In this document: positions 19,515 to 26,518 of the stretch, piece by piece
Layout of the letters: each line of letters begins with the position of its first letter
How positions within the stretch are numbered: the first letter of the stretch is position 1
Source of the DNA: CAVVNC01 sp963750015
Lineage (GTDB): Bacteria; Desulfobacterota; Syntrophorhabdia; Syntrophorhabdales; WCHB1-27
Assembly (NCBI GenBank): GCA_963750015.1
Contig: CAVVPU010000221.1
Span: forward strand, 101,312-165,311
DNA length: 64,000 nucleotides
Reading direction: 5' to 3'
The notes under the pieces: model-generated
What the model was told of the DNA's origin: nothing
What the model saw: the letters and a program-made list of their open reading frames with translations, nothing else
Databases searched by the model: none
Program-made: the position numbers and the translations under genes

Positions 19515-20252
19515 ATGGCACGCGCATTAATTCAGGAAACGATTATAGTTCTCTTTGTGCTCGCGGCAGCGGCCTGCGGGCCCGTCGTCAAACATCCCGT
19601 CCCCCTGGCCCTGGCCCAGGGCGCCCAATATTCCCAGCCGCAGGTTCACACGTCCGGAGAACCCTATCGGATCCAGCCGGGCGATTTCCTCGACGTGAAA
19701 TTTTTCTACAACCCTGAGTTGAATGAAACCAATCTCCTCGTCCGCCCGGACGGCTATATCTCGCTCCAACTCGTCCAGGAAGTGCCGGCAGTGGGCCTGA
19801 CTCCTGCGGAGCTCCGTAACACCCTGAAGGAGCGGTATGAGGCGACCATCTTGCAGTCTGCTGAAGTTGCGGTGATTGTCCACACGGTGAACGGGCAGAA
19901 GGTGTTCGTCGACGGAGAGGTCTTGAAGCCGGGAGTTATCAACATAGTCGGATCCTTGACCGTCCTTCAGGCCGTCGCACAGGCAGGAGGCGCAAAGCTC
20001 GACAGCGCGAGAATGAACGAAGTCATCATCATAAGGAGGGGGGTAGACGGAAAGCCGATCACGACCACGGTCAATCTCGCGGACGCGATCGACGGAACGG
20101 ACCCGAAACAGGACGTGTCCCTCATGCCATATGACATAGTCTATGTTCCCAAATCGGCTATCGGCAATGTGGATATGTGGGTTGATCAATACGTGCGCAA
20201 AATGATTCCGTTCCCGCTTCCTTCTCCGTATGTGGGGGGGACGTCATACTAG
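19515..20252 (+). CDS. Wza-like polysaccharide export lipoprotein
   Basis: 245 residues with a lipoprotein signal (LAAAAC, Cys at about 21). The mature part is the poly_export domain, YRIQPGDFLDVKFFYNPELN and LVRPDGYISLQLV, followed by a SLBB domain, KVFVDGEVLKPGVI and LTVLQAVAQAGGAK. It would form or cap the outer-membrane export channel. It is the first gene of the plus-strand export operon, with the acetyltransferase 54 nt downstream. Confidence 0.93.
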   Translation: MARALIQETIIVLFVLAAAACGPVVKHPVPLALAQGAQYSQPQVHTSGEPYRIQPGDFLDVKFFYNPELNETNLLVRPDGYISLQLVQEVPAVGLTPAELRNTLKERYEATILQSAEVAVIVHTVNGQKVFVDGEVLKPGVINIVGSLTVLQAVAQAGGAKLDSARMNEVIIIRRGVDGKPITTTVNLADAIDGTDPKQDVSLMPYDIVYVPKSAIGNVDMWVDQYVRKMIPFPLPSPYVGGTSY

Positions 20253-20306
20253 AGGCGGAAGAAGGATTATGACCTTTCACCGCACACCAAGGGGGGAGAC
20301 GTTGAG

Positions 20307-21002
20307 ATGAAAAAAGATTTTTTCAGTGCGGCGACGAATAGCGACAGGGAGCAGACAGCCCCGTTCCTTTGTATCTCGGCAGACGTCCGGTTGGGCAGGG
20401 GCGTGAAGCTTTCAAAGTTCATCAATCTCTATGGATGCACCATCGGCGACAATACGAAGATAGGTGCCTTTGTCGAGATCCAGAAAAACGTAATAGTCGG
20501 AAGGAACTGTAAGATATCGAGCCACACCTTTGTGTGCGAAGGTGTGGTCGTCGAAGACGAGGTGTTCATCGGCCATGGGGTTGCCTTTACCAACGATATC
20601 TATCCCCGGGCCACGACGGACGGCAAATTGCAAACCGAAGCCGACTGGGTCGTAGAGCCTACCTTGGTCAAAAAAGGCGCGTCCATCGGGTCGGGAGCAA
20701 CCATCCTGCCTAATATTACTATAGGAGAGCGAGCGATAGTGGGCGCGGGGAGCGTGGTAACCGCCGACGTGCCGGCGAACGCCATAGTTGCGGGCAACCC
20801 GGCAAAGGTCCTCCGTTACCAGAACAGGGACAACGGTGTTCCGAGAAGACGCCTCGATCTACAAGGCCCTAATTCCAGAATTACCCTTTGGCAGGGCCCA
20901 TTCATGGGCTCTCCGGGAAGTGCGCAGATCCGGTCTCGTCCTCTGATACCGGTGATTTATAACGCCGCTCTAGAGGCAAAGATGAAAGATGGGCTTCCAT
21001 GA
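20307..21002 (+). CDS. Hexapeptide-repeat N-acetyltransferase (WbpD/WlbB-like)
   Basis: 231 residues dominated by left-handed beta-helix hexapeptides (CTIGDNTKIGAFVEIQ, ASIGSGATILPNITIGERAIVGAGSVV) and the loop FTNDIYPRATTDG, typical of WbpD/WlbB enzymes that acetylate the 3-amino group of UDP-sugars using acetyl-CoA. It ends with a GNPAKVLRY cap and a roughly 55-residue tail that is less conserved. Its stop overlaps the next start by four bases (ATGA), so it is coupled to the GumC-like gene. A role with the aminotransferase at 17444-18559 is inferred. Confidence 0.88.
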   Translation: MKKDFFSAATNSDREQTAPFLCISADVRLGRGVKLSKFINLYGCTIGDNTKIGAFVEIQKNVIVGRNCKISSHTFVCEGVVVEDEVFIGHGVAFTNDIYPRATTDGKLQTEADWVVEPTLVKKGASIGSGATILPNITIGERAIVGAGSVVTADVPANAIVAGNPAKVLRYQNRDNGVPRRRLDLQGPNSRITLWQGPFMGSPGSAQIRSRPLIPVIYNAALEAKMKDGLP

Positions 21003-22372
21003 CGCAAAAGAAAAAGCATCGCGACTTTAGAGACAGCATAGCCATCGTATTCAAGCATAAGAAGAAAGTCCTTGCCGTCTTCTTCGTCGTGGTGTTCATC
21101 ACCCTCACGGTCGCTTATATCCAGACCCCTTACTACGACGCCCGCTCAGTTATCCTGGTGAAGTACGGAAGACAGTATACTCCGGTGGCGGAGGCGGACG
21201 ACTTCAAATATCCGTTGATTCTTTACGACGCAATCGTCAACACGGAAATCCTGATCCTTACGAGCCACGACCTTCTCAGCACCGTAGTTTCTACCATAGG
21301 ACCAAGGGTCCTTTACCCCGACCTGCCGCCGAAGCTGAAAGGCTTCGAGGTCCTCGATGCGGCGACTATCAGATTCCAGCGCGCCCTCACCGCAAAGGCC
21401 GTTCCCTTGAGCAACGCAGTGGAGATCAAGTTTCACCACAAGGACCGGAAAATTGCGGAACGCGCCGTCAATGAGCTGCTCAACGCCTTGATAGAGAAGC
21501 ACCTGAAAGTCTTCGGCAACGAGAAGTCACCATTCTTGGACGAGCAGGTCAGGCTCTACCGGGATAAGGTGGAGACAGCAGAGAAACAGCTTGAGACATT
21601 CAAGAACGCTCACAACATCACCAGTCTGAAGGACCAATACTTCTACATCGTCGGAAAACGGACGGAGCTCGAATCTACCTTGAAGGCTGAAGAGAGCAAG
21701 CTGGGCGGACTTAAAGAGAAGCTGGCCTTCCTGAAGACCCAGAAGCGTAATGTGGTTCAGGATCTTTACACGAGCACTACACGGAAGAGCCTCACGGACC
21801 TTCATGCAAAGGAGTCGGTGATGCTGCAGACCTACAAAAGAGACAGCCTGCCCGTCACGAACGTGACCAGGGAAATAGAGAGTCTCCAGAATGCGCTTCG
21901 CAATTACGAGGAAGAAAACAAGGCGAGTACCGAATGGGTGGCTGTCGAGGCGGAGATCAAACCGCAGCAGCTCAAGATCGATTCGATAAGAGAGCAGGTT
22001 GCGACGCTCGACAGACTACTCCGGGAGCTTACAACGTCGGGGGACGAGATGGGGAGGCTCGAACACGAGGTTACTCTCAACCAGGAAACCTACGAGATCT
22101 ATCTGAAGAGGTACGAAGAGGCGCGCATCTCGGACGATATGGACAAACACAAACTCATCAATATCAGTGTTATAGAGCCGCCGGCTGCCTCTTCTTCGGC
22201 CCAGAAACTGAGCACGTCAAAAATCTTAGGGGTCGGCCTGGCGCTGGCCCCGATCCTGGCGCTGGCACTCGCCTTCCTACTGGAGGCCACGGCGCAGCAC
22301 GTGGCTGCTCCCGAAAGCGCGAGGGATTTACTTGGGTTGCGCGTCCTCGTCGCGATTCCGCACAAGGCTTGA
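20999..22372 (+). CDS. GumC/Wzz-family chain-length and export protein
   Basis: 457 residues: a first membrane helix (VLAVFFVVVFITLTVAYI, about 24-42), a Wzz domain, a long periplasmic coiled coil (about 150-400, rich in E, K, L and Q heptads) and a second membrane helix near the C-terminus (ILGVGLALAPILALALAFLLE). This is the inner-membrane polysaccharide co-polymerase that connects to the Wza-like protein and the ATPase encoded next. Overlap of 4 nt with the upstream gene and 12 nt spacing to the downstream gene show one operon. Confidence 0.9.
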   Translation: MTQKKKHRDFRDSIAIVFKHKKKVLAVFFVVVFITLTVAYIQTPYYDARSVILVKYGRQYTPVAEADDFKYPLILYDAIVNTEILILTSHDLLSTVVSTIGPRVLYPDLPPKLKGFEVLDAATIRFQRALTAKAVPLSNAVEIKFHHKDRKIAERAVNELLNALIEKHLKVFGNEKSPFLDEQVRLYRDKVETAEKQLETFKNAHNITSLKDQYFYIVGKRTELESTLKAEESKLGGLKEKLAFLKTQKRNVVQDLYTSTTRKSLTDLHAKESVMLQTYKRDSLPVTNVTREIESLQNALRNYEEENKASTEWVAVEAEIKPQQLKIDSIREQVATLDRLLRELTTSGDEMGRLEHEVTLNQETYEIYLKRYEEARISDDMDKHKLINISVIEPPAASSSAQKLSTSKILGVGLALAPILALALAFLLEATAQHVAAPESARDLLGLRVLVAIPHKA

Positions 22373-22384
22373 GGAGGTAAAAGG

Positions 22385-23524
22385 ATGGGTTTCGCAAATC
22401 TGGAGACACCGAGAAGACCAAAGTCCGGTCCCGCTATCGGGAGCGTTTCGACGAATAGCGCCAAAAAGAAGGGCAGAGCGGCCATTAAGGCCGGCATCGC
22501 TTCCGACGCGGTGAGGGAAGTCGTCCCTTCCGCCGAGCCGGTACAGCAGCGCCAAATCCGCGTGGGGCTCATAGGCCTGTGGAAGAACGTGTTCACGAGG
22601 GGCAACCGCGCCATATTGATTAGCAAAGAGCCCGTAGAAGCCCCGGAACGGCCGGCGCGCAGCTTCGCGATTACAAAAGAGGCGCCTGATGAGTCGCCCC
22701 GCACAAGAGGAAAGAAGCAGGAATCCCCCATCCCGGGCATGATGGAAATGGCGAAAAAGTATCTTGACGAGGTTGTCCACACAAAAACGGAATCGTCCGC
22801 CCCGACCATGCTGAAAAGCCCGTCCGAACTCACGCATCCTTCCATAAAGATCACGGACAGACGGAGGACCTCAAGGGTGTCAGCGGGCCTGATGGAAGGA
22901 AAAATGGAGCAGGAGATGGTCCATCTCCACCAGGCTGCGGTATCTGCCCTGCAGCAGAATACCCACGTGCTCATACAATTCACGGGTTCCCTCGCGGGGG
23001 AGGGCACTTCGACCATAGCGAAGGAATTCGCGCGGGTCTCATCCACGAAGTTCAAGAAAAAAACGCTTCTTTTCGATGCGGATTGGCGCCAGGCCGCCCT
23101 GAGACAGCCGTCGCGGAGGACAGACCCGGTCACCATCGAAAGGGCCGTGCGCCATGGCCTTCCCCTGGAACAGGCCCTCGCGTGCATCGAGAAGCCCCTC
23201 CTCTTTACCTGTCTTCTCTCCGCCGATCCCGAGTTTTGCCCGGATCTCTACGATCTGCCTGCTATGAAGCGCGCCTGGTCGCACCTTAAGGAGGCCTTCG
23301 ACGTAGTCGTCGTCGATTCACCTCCGGCCGCCGACTATCAGGACAGCGCGATCGTCGCCAAAGACATGGACGGCGTAATCCTCGTACTCAAGGCCGACAG
23401 CACGAAATGGCCGATCGCCTTGAACGCGAAGCAAGAGATCGCCGACAATGGCGGGAATATTCTCGGCATGGCCCTGAACGATCGCCGTTTCCATATCCCA
23501 GAGAAGATATATCGTCGTCTCTGA
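22385..23524 (+). CDS. CpsD/CapB-like polysaccharide ATPase with altered Walker A
   Basis: 379 residues: a basic, poorly structured N-terminal 170 residues and a ParA/MinD-like ATPase domain. Walker A reads GSLAGEGTSTIAKEF (about residue 201), where the usual lysine of GEGKS/T is Thr; Walker A' is LLFDADWRQAAL and Walker B VVVVDSPPAADY. The C-terminus has no tyrosine cluster, so it is not an obvious bacterial tyrosine kinase. GEGTST variants occur in some exopolysaccharide ATPases. A strong GAGGAGG precedes the ATG. Last gene of the export operon. Confidence 0.82.
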   Translation: MGFANLETPRRPKSGPAIGSVSTNSAKKKGRAAIKAGIASDAVREVVPSAEPVQQRQIRVGLIGLWKNVFTRGNRAILISKEPVEAPERPARSFAITKEAPDESPRTRGKKQESPIPGMMEMAKKYLDEVVHTKTESSAPTMLKSPSELTHPSIKITDRRRTSRVSAGLMEGKMEQEMVHLHQAAVSALQQNTHVLIQFTGSLAGEGTSTIAKEFARVSSTKFKKKTLLFDADWRQAALRQPSRRTDPVTIERAVRHGLPLEQALACIEKPLLFTCLLSADPEFCPDLYDLPAMKRAWSHLKEAFDVVVVDSPPAADYQDSAIVAKDMDGVILVLKADSTKWPIALNAKQEIADNGGNILGMALNDRRFHIPEKIYRRL

Positions 23525-23910
23525 TTCGCTATGCAAAAATAGCCTTACGATCTCACGAGACTTTGGAAATTCGTCGGGGACAACAATCCGGAAAGCTCGC
23601 GGGACCAAATGCGGCATTTGCAGCACCTTTTTCTGTCGGCATCCCACTTGCTCTTTTTCAAGGCATACCATTCGTATTCTGTAGCGAGAAGAGAAACCTT
23701 GAAGAAACTCGTTTTCAGGAAGACGGCCTCCGCTGCGAAATCTTGATAGCTTGTGAAGATCTGGCTCTTACCAGCACCTACAAGTCGTCGCCCTGCGATA
23801 GCTTCTGCCAATAGCGATTACCACGAGAAGTGATCCGCCTTTGCGGGGAAGAAAACGTTTTACCCCTGCCTGACGGGCCGACACCTGTTGCCGAAGGCTG
23901 ACTTCACCGA
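23525..23910. other. Intergenic stretch with no supportable gene
   Basis: This 386-bp interval follows the export operon. A minus-strand open frame (23545-23811) exists but begins with TTG, has no ribosome site and shows no family I recognise. I do not call it a gene. Confidence 0.4.
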
Positions 23911-23950
23911 CTAGAAAGGGCCCTGTCGGTGCAGACAGGGCCCTTTCTAG
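23911..23950. terminator. 17-bp perfect hairpin, bidirectional terminator
   Basis: CTAGAAAGGGCCCTGTC (23911-23927) is perfectly complementary to GACAGGGCCCTTTCTAG (23934-23950) around a 6-nt loop. The stem ends in a T-rich stretch on either strand, so it can stop both the plus-strand export operon and the minus-strand gene that ends at 24041. Confidence 0.8.
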
Positions 23951-24040
23951 CATGCCTGACAACACTCAGCAAGTCATGTCTCCATCATCTTACTTTCCTT
24001 CTATCAACCGGGTAACGGCGCCCGGCAGTGTGCAGACCTC

Positions 24041-24364
24041 TCATCCCTTTCTTATCTGCTGAATCATCCTGCGTTCCTGAAAAGCCCTTCCCTCGAAACT
24101 CTGGAGAGGCGTCACTTGCCATTCCAGTATACTCCATAAGGGCAGGGCCCTCAGGATCCGGTCCAATTCCTCATTCGAAGGGACGTCGATTATAAATACG
24201 ATTCCCCGCTCGGAAACCGGCACGCCTCCCGCAAGAATAGTGCTTTCCGATTCGAGCTTGATGAGGGCTTCGAATCCCGGCAGGACCATGTCCTCGAGCA
24301 GCTCGATCATGTCTTCGGCGGTGGTCCCTGTTGGACCGTTGCTACCCATAACCAGATATCTCAT
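24041..24364 (-). CDS. Muconolactone-isomerase-like small protein
   Basis: 107 residues from the ATG at 24364 (GGGAGAAG upstream). The C-terminal half, IIDVPSNEELDRILRALPL followed by WQVTPLQSFE, matches the ferredoxin-like muconolactone delta-isomerase domain, in which conserved residues end with VTPL. No aromatic-degradation genes flank it, so the substrate is unknown. The 78-nt gap to the next upstream minus-strand gene suggests possible co-transcription. Confidence 0.6.
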   Translation of the reverse strand: MRYLVMGSNGPTGTTAEDMIELLEDMVLPGFEALIKLESESTILAGGVPVSERGIVFIIDVPSNEELDRILRALPLWSILEWQVTPLQSFEGRAFQERRMIQQIRKG

Positions 24365-24442
24365 GATGCTTCTCCCTTTTCTTCTCCGGCCTTTTTGAAA
24401 GTCTTTGCCCCTCTCTTTTGTCCTTCGCAAGCTACGGCGCGA

Positions 24443-24853
24443 CTAGAGCTTTCGCTTTCCCGCCGGACGGCTTCGCGTCTCGGCTTCTGCCCTTGCCCTT
24501 TGCGATCGTTCCGCCTCCACTTGTCTTTCCAAAGCAACGATGCTTTCCTTCAGGGTCTGCACCTGCTTGTCCGATTCTTCCAGCTTGGTCGATAAGGTCG
24601 ATATGCGCAACCGGAGATCGCTTATCTCTCTATCTTTTGACGCCCTCACCCGAGCGAGCTGCGTCTGCTGATTCCCCGCGAAGACAGCCAGGCCGGCGAT
24701 GACAAGGAAGGCAAGGATTATGCCTATCCATCGCATCTTCCCAATGCCTCTTCGTGCAGCCTTTTTTCTCGACTTTTCCCGTTGTTTGTTCTCCTTTTCG
24801 AAGAACTTCTCGACACCCTTCACCTGGATCGCATTTTTCCTGAAACCGAACAC
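24443..24853 (-). CDS. Small membrane-anchored coiled-coil protein
   Basis: 136 residues starting at GTG 24853 behind GGAGAGGGAA. A basic N-terminus is followed by one membrane helix (WIGIILAFLVIAGLAVFAG, about 42-60) and a coiled coil (about 65-125, SDLRLRISTLSTKLEESDKQ). It ends in a basic tail. It resembles the protein at 35673-36206 in layout and in the stretch LExxxEAERxxRxR, so the two are probably paralogues. Function unknown. Confidence 0.65.
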   Translation of the reverse strand: MFGFRKNAIQVKGVEKFFEKENKQREKSRKKAARRGIGKMRWIGIILAFLVIAGLAVFAGNQQTQLARVRASKDREISDLRLRISTLSTKLEESDKQVQTLKESIVALERQVEAERSQRARAEAETRSRPAGKRKL

Positions 24854-25171
24854 TTCCCTCTCCTTTTTTTGGACTGTTGTTCAATCTATCCTGTGAGGGC
24901 GTCCCTTTGCAATAACCTTAAACGGGGAGTCCCGAAGGGATCCCGTAAGGGCGCGGGGAAGCCTGCCCAAGCCACGCACTCAAAGCGAAACCCGGTGAAG
25001 CGACAGAATTCCTCATTGTCGAATCGGTCTATATGGTAACATATTTTTCTTCATGAAGAACATCGACTACAATCGTAAGCGAGCCCATGGACGAAGAAAG
25101 AGCAACCTTTGGGCTTCCGTAAGGGTAGATCAATGGCTCGCGGGTTTTTTCGATGAAACGATAATGAAACA
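24854..25171. other. Intergenic region upstream of the MFS gene
   Basis: 318 bp between divergent genes, so it should hold both promoters. A possible plus-strand -10 box (TATGGT near 25031) is weak. No gene or strong hairpin is seen. Confidence 0.35.
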
Positions 25172-26392
25172 ATGAACAAAGAGAAAACTTTTTTCGGTCT
25201 GAGTAAGAACGTCTTCTTTGCCGGCTGGGTAAGTCTCCTTATGGATGTCAGCTCGGAGATGATCTACCCTCTCGTACCTCTTTTCCTCGCCCAGGTGCTG
25301 GGAGTCAACAAATCGCTTATCGGGATGATAGAGGGGATTGCCGAGTCGACCGCGAGCCTCCTCAAGGTCTTTTCCGGCTGGCTCTCGGACCGCCTGGGCC
25401 GCCGGAAAACTCTCATGGCCATCGGTTATGCCATTTCCACCCTGAGCAGGCCGGTTATGGCAATGTCTGCCGTGTGGCAGCAAATCCTCCTGGCACGCTT
25501 CGTCGACCGGCTCGGAAAAGGCATCCGCACTGCGCCGCGTGACGCTATAATAGCCGAATCCTCGAAAGAGGCTCGCCTTGGCCGCGCCTTCAGCTTCCAC
25601 CGCTCCATGGATACGATGGGCGCGGTCATCGGCCCGGCCCTCGCGTTTTTCTTCCTCCGGTTCCTCAAGGAAGACTACAGGAAGATTTTTTGGTTTTCCG
25701 TGATTCCTGCCATCCTTGCAGTCTTAGTGATCTTCGTCTTTATTAGGGAGAGGAGGGAACCTCACGTCCGGCCGGAATTACCCAGGATCACATGGAAAAG
25801 CTTCGACTGGAGGGTACGCTTTTTCATGGTGATCGCCTCCCTCTTTGCGCTCGGCAACTCGAGCGATGTCTTTCTTATCCTGAGGGCGGGGCAGGTGGGA
25901 GTGCCCACCGTAATGATTCCCGCAATCTACCTTGCCTTCAACGTTGTCTACTCCCTGTCGGCCATCCCGGCCGGCATAGCTGCCGACAGGTTCGGCAGGA
26001 AGCGGATCATCCTGTCGGGATTCCTGCTTTTCGCAGTTGTTTACCTGGGGTTCGCAAGGGCCGGGAGCGTGGCGGCGATCTGGCTGCTCTTCGGCCTTTA
26101 CGGGGTATTCATGGGGCTGACCGAAGGGGTGCAGAAGGCCTTTCTCGCAAGCATCACGAATCCGGACTTCAAGGCGACCGCCTTCGGCGTTTACGCAACC
26201 GTGGTCGGTCTCGCCATGTTCCCGGCCAGCCTCATCGGCGGATGGCTCTGGGACCACCTTTCTCCTGAAGCCACTTTTTATTTCGGCTCGGCCACGGCAG
26301 CCCTTTCCGCCTGCTTGTTCGCTGTCCTTATCATCGCCGAAACTAATGGGGGTCAACACCTCGACCCGGTTCCCGGGTGTCCGGCGGCATAA
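25172..26392 (+). CDS. MFS-family transporter
   Basis: 406 residues with about 12 hydrophobic helices. The MFS motif A loop is seen twice in family form: GWLSDRLGRRKTLMAIG after helix 2 and AADRFGRKRIILSGF after helix 8; LLARFVDRLGKGIRTAPRDAII is typical of the DHA1-like group often annotated as tetracycline- or sugar-efflux-like. Substrate cannot be assigned. No clear ribosome-binding site lies before the ATG. The gene is alone, followed after 126 nt by the acyl-CoA synthetase gene, which has its own promoter. Confidence 0.85.
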   Translation: MNKEKTFFGLSKNVFFAGWVSLLMDVSSEMIYPLVPLFLAQVLGVNKSLIGMIEGIAESTASLLKVFSGWLSDRLGRRKTLMAIGYAISTLSRPVMAMSAVWQQILLARFVDRLGKGIRTAPRDAIIAESSKEARLGRAFSFHRSMDTMGAVIGPALAFFFLRFLKEDYRKIFWFSVIPAILAVLVIFVFIRERREPHVRPELPRITWKSFDWRVRFFMVIASLFALGNSSDVFLILRAGQVGVPTVMIPAIYLAFNVVYSLSAIPAGIAADRFGRKRIILSGFLLFAVVYLGFARAGSVAAIWLLFGLYGVFMGLTEGVQKAFLASITNPDFKATAFGVYATVVGLAMFPASLIGGWLWDHLSPEATFYFGSATAALSACLFAVLIIAETNGGQHLDPVPGCPAA

Positions 26393-26438
26393 GCCTGCCG
26401 TCGCACCTCGTGTCTCCACGCGCTCCTTGAGTCGTCCG

Positions 26439-26467
26439 TTGACAAACCTTCTGGGCCGCCGTACAAT
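26439..26467 (+). promoter_or_regulatory. Consensus sigma-70 promoter of the acyl-CoA synthetase gene
   Basis: TTGACA (26439-26444) and TACAAT (26462-26467) are separated by 17 nt, an almost perfect housekeeping promoter. Transcription would start near 26474, leaving a leader of about 45 nt with GAGAGG before the ATG at 26519. Confidence 0.7.
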
Positions 26468-26518
26468 TCCGTGTGCACGGATTTGTCATTTCACTACAGC
26501 ACGAGAGGTGGTTAGGGC

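Noticed and set aside
23545..23811. Small minus-strand gene
   Set aside because: TTG start, no ribosome site, no recognisable family.
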